Source: Spirochaetales bacterium
Lineage (GTDB): Bacteria > Spirochaetota > Spirochaetia > DSM-27196 > PWMO01
Assembly: GCA_007123465.1 (NCBI GenBank)
Contig: SKLB01000133.1
Span: 1-9,588, forward strand
Direction: 5' to 3'
Length of the DNA stretch: 9,588 nt
The position numbers were made by a program, and so were the translations under genes. A model generated the notes under the pieces. It saw nothing but the letters and a program-made list of their open reading frames with translations, was not told the origin of the DNA and searched no databases. Shown piece by piece: positions 1 through 5,846 of the stretch (position 1 is the stretch's first letter; each line of letters opens with the position of its first letter).

Positions 1-382
1 AGCGCTTGCGTTCACCCTCAACGAACGATACATAGATGGTGCCGCTCAGGTTGACTATCGATGTCGGGCGGCTGTGGTTGGTGCGGTATCCCGACGGATT
101 GCTGATCGAGCTCCAGTCGCTCTCATCGCCGTCGGCGCGGCGATAGCGGATGCGGCCGCCAACCGCCGCAAAGTAGTAGTCCGTGCCGCTCCCGTTGTCG
201 GCCTCCACCATGCCGTTGACCGTTGCGTTCTTGAGCAGGTTGCCTTCCTGGATTGCGACCTCGCGCTCGATGCTGGCAAAGATTCCCACCGGACCGCGCT
301 CGCAGGCCGCAAGCGCCAACAGCGAGGCCAGCGGGACTATCAGCAGCTTGAGTAGAATCGGTTGTCTGTATACATCGTTCAT
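1..382 (-). CDS. Lipoprotein of unknown function, N-terminal 127 residues (partial)
   Basis: An open frame runs on the minus strand from an ATG at 382 to the left edge with no stop, so only the N-terminal part is present. The product starts with a short polar stretch, a hydrophobic segment (residues 10-26) and a lipobox, LALAAC, with the lipidated Cys at residue 27. It is therefore predicted to be exported and membrane-anchored. After the Cys comes a soluble region containing EADNGSGTDYYFAA and several short beta-like stretches (RIRYRR, GTIYVSF), perhaps the first blades of a beta-rich fold; this is a guess. The start is supported by GAGGTG (394-389) six bases upstream, which overlaps the stop codon of the preceding barrel gene. 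With only 10 bases between the two genes they are almost certainly co-transcribed. I do not recognise the family, and the role is unknown. Confidence 0.72.
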   Translation of the reverse strand, partial: MNDVYRQPILLKLLIVPLASLLALAACERGPVGIFASIEREVAIQEGNLLKNATVNGMVEADNGSGTDYYFAAVGGRIRYRRADGDESDWSSISNPSGYRTNHSRPTSIVNLSGTIYVSFVEGERKR

Positions 383-392
383 TACATGCACC

Positions 393-1031
393 TCAGAAGT
401 GGTAGAGCGCCGAGAGACTGAGCTCCAGGAAGTTGCCGTAGCGCGTGTCGCCGGAGGGTGGTTCCGGCCCGCGGTAGAATTGCGGCACAAACCAGTAGGC
501 AGCGTTGAGGCCGAAAGACCACTCGGGATTGTAGGTCCAGTAGAATGAGGCCCCCGGTTTCAGGATCGGATCAAATTTAGTCTGATCTTCCAGCCGGCTG
601 ATGTTGAGCCCGGCTCCCAGGAAGACCGGAAAGCTGAACGGGTAGGAGCGGAAGAAGTAGGAGATCTTGGCGCTGATCGGCACCATGAACAGAGCGCGTC
701 CGTTTGGCGTGAATGCAAACGCCCCGCCGAGTTCCATGCCCAGCGCAACGTTGTTGTTCAGATACGAGGCCCACTCCAGCGAGCCCAGCCCACCCAGGCT
801 CAGATTGGTGCTCTGGATACCGTCGGGGCCGCCGGAGAAGAACAGCGGCACCATGATACCGAGATTAATCGCCAGCATCTGGTCACCGAGGCCGTATTCA
901 GGGAAAACCTGCGGCGTTGCCGGTGGAATCGGCCTGTCATCCTCATCGTTCTGCTGGGCCCAAAGCAGGCTGACGCTCAGAAACATTAATACTACCGTTG
1001 CTGCAATAATCCGCTGAAGCTTGCTATTCAA
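393..1031 (-). CDS. Small outer-membrane beta-barrel protein (OmpW-like size)
   Basis: The 212-residue product has a signal peptide (basic MNSKLQR, hydrophobic core, cleavage near LLWAQ at residues 22-26). The mature part is rich in alternating hydrophobic and aromatic strands and turns, with short strand-like segments such as ALGMELGGAFAF, KISYFFRSYPF and FLELSLSALYHF. It ends in Phe, the usual C-terminal signature for insertion by the BAM machinery. Length and pattern suggest a small barrel of about eight strands, similar in scale to OmpW/OmpX or to treponemal TP0733-like proteins; the exact family is inferred. A proline- and acid-rich linker (residues 28-45) precedes the barrel. The start is a TTG at 1031, chosen because GGAG (1042-1039) lies seven bases upstream and it gives a normal signal peptide; the next in-frame Met falls inside the hydrophobic core. 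It is the first gene of a two-gene unit with the downstream lipoprotein. Confidence 0.8.
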   Translation of the reverse strand: MNSKLQRIIAATVVLMFLSVSLLWAQQNDEDDRPIPPATPQVFPEYGLGDQMLAINLGIMVPLFFSGGPDGIQSTNLSLGGLGSLEWASYLNNNVALGMELGGAFAFTPNGRALFMVPISAKISYFFRSYPFSFPVFLGAGLNISRLEDQTKFDPILKPGASFYWTYNPEWSFGLNAAYWFVPQFYRGPEPPSGDTRYGNFLELSLSALYHF

Positions 1032-1050
1032 TCTGTAACTCCGTAGTCAG

Positions 1051-1080
1051 AGTGTATCACGCGCGCCTTTCATTTTGCAA
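1051..1080 (-). promoter_or_regulatory. Candidate sigma-70 promoter for the barrel/lipoprotein unit
   Basis: On the minus strand TTGCAA (1080-1075) is followed after 18 bases by TACACT (1056-1051), which is preceded by an extended -10 TGN element (1059-1057). Transcription would start near 1044, leaving a leader of about 13 bases that still holds the GGAG ribosome-binding site. Read by eye only. Confidence 0.42.
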
Positions 1081-1102
1081 CAATCCAGGCGGCGTGAGGA
1101 GG

Positions 1103-1131
1103 TTGATTCCGAGGCGTATCTATGCTATTAG
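1103..1131 (+). promoter_or_regulatory. Candidate sigma-70 promoter for the folE2-purH operon
   Basis: TTGATT (1103-1108) is followed after 17 bases by TATTAG (1126-1131) with a perfect extended -10 TG at 1123-1124. Transcription would begin near 1138, only about 13 bases before the folE2 GTG, leaving little room for a ribosome-binding site; none is visible there. It lies back-to-back with the minus-strand promoter at 1051-1080. Read by eye only. Confidence 0.38.
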
Positions 1132-1150
1132 CTGAAGACCATGTACCTTA

Positions 1151-1963
1151 GTGTCAAAGCGGGACCAACCGGTGGTTGATGTCCAGAACCTCAATGACGA
1201 ACGCAATATCCCGATCGAGAAAGTCGGGGTCAAGAATCTGCGCTACCCGGTGACCGTACTGGACAAGGAGCACGGCCAGCAGCATACCGTGGCCACGGTG
1301 AACCTGTTTGCCAATCTGCCGCACCATTACAAGGGCACCCACATGAGCCGCTTCATTGAAGTGTTCAACCAGCACTACACCGAAATACAGATGCCGACTT
1401 TTCTGACAATGCTGGAGGAGATGCGCGTTGCGCTGGACGCCGAGACCGCATACGGCGAGATATGCTTCCCGTACTTCCTGCAGAAAGCCGCCCCGGTTTC
1501 CGGCCAGAGAGGCATGATGTCCTACAGCTGCTGGTTTATCGGCGAGCGCGGTGTACACGCCAAGCGTTTTGTGGTTGGCGTAGAGGTTCCGGTAACAACC
1601 CTCTGCCCCTGCTCCAAGGAGATCTCCGCTCGCGGTGCCCACAACCAGCGCGGCACCGTCCGGGTGCAGCTGCAGCTCGGTCCCTTCTTCTGGATAGAGG
1701 ATATCATCGCAATTGTGGAATCAGCAGCCTCCAGTGGCCTCTACACGCTGCTAAAGCGCGAGGACGAACGCTTTGTTACCGAACGCGCCTACGATCATCC
1801 CGTCTTTGTAGAAGATCTGGTTCGCGAGGTGAGCGTTGGCATCGAGCAGCTGGACTCCTTTCCCTGGTTCAGTGTCGAGGCCGAGAACATGGAAAGCATT
1901 CACAATCATGACGCCTACGCCTACGTAGAGCGCGGAGAGAAACAGTGGCAATCGAACGGGTGA
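1151..1963 (+). CDS. folE2: GTP cyclohydrolase FolE2 (type IB)
   Basis: FolE2 converts GTP to 7,8-dihydroneopterin triphosphate, the entry step of folate synthesis (and of queuosine precursors), in the cytoplasm. The 270-residue product is close to family length and carries the family landmarks: VGVKNLRYPV (residues 25-34), GTHMSRFIEVF (62-72), the CPCSKEIS box (152-159) with the catalytic Cys region, GAHNQRG (162-168) with a conserved His, and NMESIHNHDAYAY (246-258) with a conserved Glu. It is the FolE2 type, unrelated in sequence to FolE. The GTG start is constrained by an in-frame TGA at 1133-1135; a GTG at 1172 is a less likely alternative. No clear ribosome-binding site precedes it. The 3' end overlaps the next gene by 19 bases, so it shares an operon with the split purH. 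The link is logical: the AICAR transformylase uses 10-formyl-tetrahydrofolate. Confidence 0.95.
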   Translation: MSKRDQPVVDVQNLNDERNIPIEKVGVKNLRYPVTVLDKEHGQQHTVATVNLFANLPHHYKGTHMSRFIEVFNQHYTEIQMPTFLTMLEEMRVALDAETAYGEICFPYFLQKAAPVSGQRGMMSYSCWFIGERGVHAKRFVVGVEVPVTTLCPCSKEISARGAHNQRGTVRVQLQLGPFFWIEDIIAIVESAASSGLYTLLKREDERFVTERAYDHPVFVEDLVREVSVGIEQLDSFPWFSVEAENMESIHNHDAYAYVERGEKQWQSNG

Positions 1964-2637
1964 CAAAGACCGACAACCTGGTGGCACTGCGCCACGCGCT
2001 GGTGAGCGTCTCCAACAAGACCGGACTGGAGACGTTTATTCGCAACCTCGCGGCCGTAGCCCCGGGAATTACGTTCTATTCAACCGGTGGCACGTTCAAC
2101 GCGCTGCAGCCGATTGTGGCGTCGCTGGATTCGGCTTCGCTGGTGGCGGTGACCGATTTCACCGGTCAGCCGGAAATGAGCGGCGGCCTGGTCAAGACAC
2201 TCGACTACCGCATCTATCTCGGCCTGCTGTGTGAAACCTACAACCGCGACCACCAGCAGGACATCGAGCGCCTCGCGGGGGTGCGCTTTGACATGACGGT
2301 GGTCAATCTGTATCCGTTCCAGCGCGTTGTAACCAACCCCAAGGTAGACATCGAAGACGCGCGCGGCAACATAGATATCGGTGGCCCGGCCATGCTGCGC
2401 GCCTCGGCCAAGAACTTCCTGCGTGTAATGGCTGCCTGCGATCCCTCGGACTATCAGTCTATAGTTGACCACCTCGGGCTGCACGGCGGTGCCTGTACGC
2501 TGCAGATGCGCAAGCAACTGGCGCAGAAGGTCTTCCGCACCACCAGTGAATACGATGCGGCAATTGCCGCCTATCTCGAGAGCGTCAGCGCTGCCGACCT
2601 CGATGCACCCTACGATGTAAACTCGGAGTCCCTATGA
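1945..2637 (+). CDS. purH: IMP cyclohydrolase, stand-alone N-terminal half of PurH
   Basis: This 230-residue protein matches the MGS-like IMP cyclohydrolase domain of PurH, which closes FAICAR to IMP. Visible landmarks are ALVSVSNKTGLE (18-29), FYSTGGT (44-50), VTDFTGQPEM (69-78), VKTL (83-86), VVNLYPF (119-125) and NIDIGGPAMLRASAKN (142-157). It stops where a normal bifunctional PurH (about 520 residues) would enter the linker to the transformylase domain, and that domain is encoded by the next gene with an ATGA overlap. Oddities: the usual GRVKTLHP motif reads GLVKTLDY (81-88), replacing the Arg that normally contacts the phosphate and the following His-Pro. The Lys, Thr, Asn121, Tyr123 and Lys156 of the family are kept. 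The GTG start at 1945 has GGAG (1934-1937) seven bases upstream; a GTG at 1960 overlaps the folE2 stop (GTGA) but lacks such a site. Activity is likely but not certain given the motif change. Confidence 0.88.
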   Translation: MAIERVTKTDNLVALRHALVSVSNKTGLETFIRNLAAVAPGITFYSTGGTFNALQPIVASLDSASLVAVTDFTGQPEMSGGLVKTLDYRIYLGLLCETYNRDHQQDIERLAGVRFDMTVVNLYPFQRVVTNPKVDIEDARGNIDIGGPAMLRASAKNFLRVMAACDPSDYQSIVDHLGLHGGACTLQMRKQLAQKVFRTTSEYDAAIAAYLESVSAADLDAPYDVNSESL

Positions 2638-3893
2638 AAGCGGCACGCGAAGTCGCGTCGCAGTATCAAACCATCAACCGCGATGTTTTCCCGACCAGAA
2701 TGGATATCGCATTCTACGACGATCAGTCCAACCGCCAGACACTGTGCTACGAAAAGGTTTGCTGGTCCATCGATGGAGATCGCCAGGGGTTGCGCTACGG
2801 CGAGAACCCGACTCAGCCCGCGGCATTCTACCGCCTGGTCAACGGGAACCTGACCCTCGGCGAGGTTCAGATGCTGGCAGCAGGAAGATATCTGGCGTCC
2901 GACATGCAGCTGCTGCAATCGGGTAAGCACCCCGGAAAGATAAACGTCACAGACGTGGACAGCGCTCTGGCCATCCTGCGCTACTTTGCGGATACGCCAA
3001 CCGCGGTGATCGTCAAACACAACAACCCGTGTGGTGTTGCCAGGGCCGACACTCTACTCAGCGCGTGGCAGCGCGCGCTGGAGGCTGACCGAATTGCGGC
3101 ATTTGGCGGCGCGGTGGCACTCAATCGTTCAATCGATATCCAGACCGCAGAAGCCATCGCCTCACACTACGTGGAAGTGGTGGCAGCCCCGGACTACGAA
3201 GAGGGTGCCTTTGAAATACTGCAGCGACGCAAGAATCTGCGCATCCTGCGGATTTCCAACATTCAGCGGCTGCACGAGTTTGTAGCGCAGCCGGTACTGG
3301 AGTTCAGGAGCCTGATTGACGCCGGAGTGATCGTGCAATGGTCGTTCACGCCGCAGGTTCGCACTGTTTCTGACTTTCAACCTGCCGAAGCCGAACATCA
3401 GGGAACGGTCTATCGCGTTCAACGCCACCCCTCCGCAACGGAACTCGAAGATATGTTGTTCGGCTGGCTGGTGGAAACCGGGATTACCAGTAACTCCGTG
3501 ATTTACGTCAAGGACGGCGTCACGGTTGGAATTGGCACCGGAGAACAGGATCGTGTTGGAGTAGCAGAAATAGCGCGCGACAAGGCCTACCGCAAGTGCG
3601 CCGATCGGCTGGCGTGGCAGCAGTTTGGCAACGCCTACAGTCAGCTCGAAGACCGCGATCAACTGGCCGCTATTGATCAGATGGTGGCACAGAGCAACGG
3701 CGGCCTCAGGAACTCGATCATGATCAGCGATGCCTTCTTCCCTTTTCGTGACGGGGTAGATGTAGGCATCCGCGAGGGCATCCGCGGCGTGGTGCAGTCC
3801 GGCGGCAGCGTACGCGACTGGGAAGTCATTCAAGCGTGCAACGAAGCCGGAATATCGATGGTGTTTACCGGCGAGCGGTGCTTCCGTCATTGA
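2634..3893 (+). CDS. purH: AICAR transformylase, stand-alone C-terminal half of PurH
   Basis: The 419-residue product matches the AICAR formyltransferase domain of PurH, which transfers a formyl group from 10-formyl-tetrahydrofolate to AICAR. Landmarks in order: LRYGENPTQ (53-61), VIVKHNNPCGVA (125-136) with the catalytic Lys128-His129 pair, AFGGAVALN (156-164), EVVAAPD (181-187), RKNLRIL (199-205), TSNSVIYVKDGVTVGIGTGEQDR (within 285-307), ISDAFFPFRDGVD (364-376), QSGGSVRDWEVI (388-399) and the C-terminal FTGERCFRH. It is about 100 residues longer than the domain in fused PurH, mostly an N-terminal extension of about 50 residues before LRYGENP and extra sequence around 205-270. Differences from the consensus: NPHQ is NPTQ, the LSYNN region reads GKINVTD, and RHFRH is RCFRH; the final His remains. 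ATG overlaps the previous stop (ATGA), with GGAG (2625-2628) upstream, so translational coupling of the two halves is expected. No terminator hairpin follows. Confidence 0.9.
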   Translation: MKAAREVASQYQTINRDVFPTRMDIAFYDDQSNRQTLCYEKVCWSIDGDRQGLRYGENPTQPAAFYRLVNGNLTLGEVQMLAAGRYLASDMQLLQSGKHPGKINVTDVDSALAILRYFADTPTAVIVKHNNPCGVARADTLLSAWQRALEADRIAAFGGAVALNRSIDIQTAEAIASHYVEVVAAPDYEEGAFEILQRRKNLRILRISNIQRLHEFVAQPVLEFRSLIDAGVIVQWSFTPQVRTVSDFQPAEAEHQGTVYRVQRHPSATELEDMLFGWLVETGITSNSVIYVKDGVTVGIGTGEQDRVGVAEIARDKAYRKCADRLAWQQFGNAYSQLEDRDQLAAIDQMVAQSNGGLRNSIMISDAFFPFRDGVDVGIREGIRGVVQSGGSVRDWEVIQACNEAGISMVFTGERCFRH

Positions 3894-3899
3894 CCGCTC

Positions 3900-3928
3900 T
3901 TTACCGCCGGCGCACAACGCGCTATTAT
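3900..3928 (+). promoter_or_regulatory. Candidate promoter for the small membrane-protein genes
   Basis: TTTACC (3900-3905) and TATTAT (3923-3928, five of six matches to the consensus -10) are separated by 17 bases. Transcription would start near 3935, about 40 bases before the ATG at 3976. It would give the envelope genes their own promoter behind purH, with no terminator visible between them. Read by eye only. Confidence 0.4.
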
Positions 3929-3975
3929 GAATTTACAGAGTTCAGCAGCAGAGAGGCGCATTGGGGAGAAACCAA

Positions 3976-4341
3976 ATGAGAGAGATCGTTCCGCGAGAGA
4001 CACTGGTCAGACAGGGAATGCGCGGCTTCGGCGGTGTAGGCGGTGGCGTAGGATTGCTGATTCTGCAGAGTCTGGCGCGCATCGGTAGCGGGCTTTCGCT
4101 GCCGGGACTGATCGTCGGCGCAGGATTGACCGTATTGGGGCTGGGGGTGGCCGCCAAGGACCCAACCGACCGTGATGCAGGTCTGGTCACCGCAGCCGCC
4201 GGTATCATGACCGGGGTTGCGTCTTTACCGATAGTCGGAGGGTTGGCCAGTGGTCTGATGTGGATCTCCGGCGTAGGACTGCTTGCAATCGGCGGCTATA
4301 ATCTGTACCGCTTCTTCAAGGGCATCAAGGCCAGAAGCTAA
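3976..4341 (+). CDS. Small glycine-rich hydrophobic membrane protein, function unknown
   Basis: The 121-residue product is mostly hydrophobic and rich in Gly and Ala, with no family that I recognise. After a charged N-terminus (MREIVPRETLVRQGMRG) there are probable membrane segments at about residues 17-33, 41-60, 69-85 and 88-112. They are separated by a polar loop, AKDPTDRDAG (60-69), and followed by a basic tail, YRFFKGIKARS, which suggests a cytoplasmic C-terminus. Repeated small-residue patterns (GGVGGGVG, GLIVGAGLTVLGLGVA) favour close helix packing. I chose the ATG at 3976 because GGGGAG (3963-3968) sits seven bases upstream; a TTG at 3961 in the same frame would place that site inside the gene. 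The stop overlaps the ATG at 4341 (TAATG), so it is co-transcribed with the LapA-type gene. The role is unknown; an inner-membrane location is predicted. Confidence 0.72.
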   Translation: MREIVPRETLVRQGMRGFGGVGGGVGLLILQSLARIGSGLSLPGLIVGAGLTVLGLGVAAKDPTDRDAGLVTAAAGIMTGVASLPIVGGLASGLMWISGVGLLAIGGYNLYRFFKGIKARS

Positions 4342-4397
4342 TGCCCAGGCAGTCAACCGATTCCGTGACCACCAATACCACAAGAAGGAGAAAGATC

Positions 4398-4721
4398 GTG
4401 CCGTGGCGCTTAGTTCTGTTCTTGATTGTGCTGGGTTTAGTAGTAGCCTTTGCCGGATTCAACGCTGGGAATGTCACCGATATATCCTTTGGGTTTCATA
4501 CCGTAGAGGCAGTTCCTATCTTCATGAGCCTGTTCGCGGCGTTCTTTCTCGGCGCACTTATCGTTCTGCCGTTTACGGTCTTCCGCCGCTCAAAGAAGAG
4601 CCGCAAACCGCCGAAAGATAAGCAAGGGAAGTTGACCAGGGCGCAGAAGAAAGAACAGCGCCGAATGGACAAGAACAAGAAACAGAACGCCGACGCGGCA
4701 ACCCACACGGTTTCACACTGA
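4398..4721 (+). CDS. LapA-family (DUF1049) inner-membrane protein
   Basis: From GTG 4398 the product is 107 residues: MPWRLVLFLIVLGLVVAFAG begins the first membrane segment, then comes NAGNVTDISFGFHTVEAVP, a second membrane segment (IFMSLFAAFFLGALIVLPF), and a long basic, probably coiled cytoplasmic tail rich in Lys, Arg and Gln. Two closely spaced membrane segments joined by the N.xDISFGF loop and a charged tail are the pattern of the LapA/DUF1049 family. In E. coli the family member works with LapB in lipopolysaccharide assembly control; the role in this organism is unknown. An ATG at 4341 is in frame and would add 19 residues, but AAGGAG (4385-4390) lies exactly seven bases before GTG 4398, and the extra stretch uses AGG/AGA arginine codons that are uncommon in neighbouring genes. 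I therefore prefer 4398. The 4341 start (overlapping TAATG) remains possible. Confidence 0.8.
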   Translation: MPWRLVLFLIVLGLVVAFAGFNAGNVTDISFGFHTVEAVPIFMSLFAAFFLGALIVLPFTVFRRSKKSRKPPKDKQGKLTRAQKKEQRRMDKNKKQNADAATHTVSH

Positions 4722-4761
4722 TCCAGGGATGCCGGGCGCCGGCCAATTGGGGTGAGCGCGC

Positions 4762-5826
4762 ATGTATTCCTGTACGTTTTATCGATTTCGCGTAACGCTA
4801 TACGCCGTCGTCTTGTTCGTGCTGCCGCTGTACGGCGCTGTCGCTCAATCCGACGGCCTCGATGCCGCTTTTCAGCGGGTACACGCTGCCGACACTATCC
4901 GTGAAAGCCGCCAACTGCTGCGTGATCTTCTGGCAACACTGGATCAACCGGCGGATCTGCAGCGGGCTCACGCCTTGATTGCCGAACTTTCGGAGCTGTC
5001 CGGAGACTACTCGCAAGCGCAGCACCATTATAGACGCGCGTGGGATCACGGTACCCAGGACCAGCACGCGCTCGGGCTGCTGTTGCTCTCGGCGCAGCTC
5101 CAGCTGGAGCTCGGAGATGTTGAAACAGCGATAGAGGAGGCACAGTTGGTAGTCGAGCGTGCCAGCGATTCCAGCCGGCAGCGCGACGCCATGCTGCTTC
5201 AGGCGCGCAGCCGGCTGGCCGTCGCCGATCAGGACGCCGCCGCGCGTAGCGTCTCTGAGGTCTGGCAGGCGGCGTCTGCGGATCCACTCGGCCGCGACCG
5301 CCCCGGTCAGCTCTACGTCATCTACGACCTCGCGCGTCAGCTTGAACTGCAGCAGGTGGCGCAAGAGACGTTAACGGCTCTGGCAGATAAGCACCCGCAC
5401 AGCGTTGAGTACGCGCTGGCTCGAACCGATCGTCCGGCGCACGAAACGCGGGTTGAACCGCTTCCGTCACCGTCGCAGGTGCTGGTCGCCCTGCCGTGGG
5501 CGGAATCTGCGTTACCGCTACGTGCTGCGTCAGGCGCAGCGGGATCCGTTGCCGGCACCACGGCGACGCAGCGAGAGACATCATCCGAGCCAACGGTACA
5601 CGCGATCCAGACCGGATCATTTCGCGATCCCGAGAATGCTACCTATATGGCACGCGACATCAGCAACGCGGGCTTTGCCGCGGAAGTACGTCAGCAGAGC
5701 CGCAACGGACAGCAGCTATATCAGGTGGTAGTGCCGCTGGACGGCGGTACCGGACGCCAACAGGCGCTTGCTACCATGACTGCGTTGAAAGACGCCGGGA
5801 TCGAAGGGTTTCTGCTCTACGAATAG
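4762..5826 (+). CDS. Exported TPR and SPOR-domain protein
   Basis: The 354-residue product has an N-terminal signal or anchor segment (hydrophobic residues 11-26, possible cleavage after YGAVAQ at 29). Residues about 35-215 are helical with TPR-like repeats, for example LIAELSELSGDYSQAQHHY (72-90) and LLLLSAQLQLELGDVETAIEEA (106-127). A low-complexity Pro/Ala/Thr linker (225-277) leads to a C-terminal SPOR domain (278-354) starting VHAIQTGSFRDPENA, with the Q-x-GSF strand typical of the fold, and ending EGFLLYE. SPOR domains bind denuded peptidoglycan glycan strands, often at division or remodelling sites, while TPRs hold protein partners. A periplasmic, cell-wall-associated role is therefore likely; the specific job is not known. 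The ATG has GGGGTGAG (4749-4756) just upstream. It lies 40 bases after the LapA gene in the same direction and is probably in the same transcript. Its stop is only 20 bases from the convergent lipoprotein gene. Confidence 0.85.
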   Translation: MYSCTFYRFRVTLYAVVLFVLPLYGAVAQSDGLDAAFQRVHAADTIRESRQLLRDLLATLDQPADLQRAHALIAELSELSGDYSQAQHHYRRAWDHGTQDQHALGLLLLSAQLQLELGDVETAIEEAQLVVERASDSSRQRDAMLLQARSRLAVADQDAAARSVSEVWQAASADPLGRDRPGQLYVIYDLARQLELQQVAQETLTALADKHPHSVEYALARTDRPAHETRVEPLPSPSQVLVALPWAESALPLRAASGAAGSVAGTTATQRETSSEPTVHAIQTGSFRDPENATYMARDISNAGFAAEVRQQSRNGQQLYQVVVPLDGGTGRQQALATMTALKDAGIEGFLLYE

Positions 5827-5846
5827 CCGCCTACGCGCGACACTGA

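Noticed and set aside
1094..1135. Short GTG/TTG-started frame with AGGAGG upstream of folE2, in the same frame and ending at TGA 1133
   Set aside because: The AGGAGG lies inside the short frame, directly against the TTG, so it cannot serve that start. The stretch overlaps the candidate promoter and is probably not translated.
2600..2680. purH as a broken gene or sequencing frameshift
   Set aside because: Both halves keep full motifs, a proper start codon with GGAG and an ATGA overlap, and the linker-side extensions do not join into one fused PurH in either frame. A true split is more likely.
3162..3917. 251-residue minus-strand open frame opposite the AICAR transformylase
   Set aside because: It is antisense to strongly conserved enzyme motifs and shows no features of its own.
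4731..4750. GC-rich inverted repeat (GCCGG-GCG-CCGGC) followed by the CCAATTGG palindrome before the SPOR gene
   Set aside because: The stem is only five pairs, there is no T-run and it sits just before a good ribosome-binding site. It is more likely chance than a terminator or operator.
5827..5846. Bidirectional terminator between the convergent SPOR and lipoprotein genes
   Set aside because: Only 20 bases separate the stops and no hairpin with a T-tract is visible on either strand.
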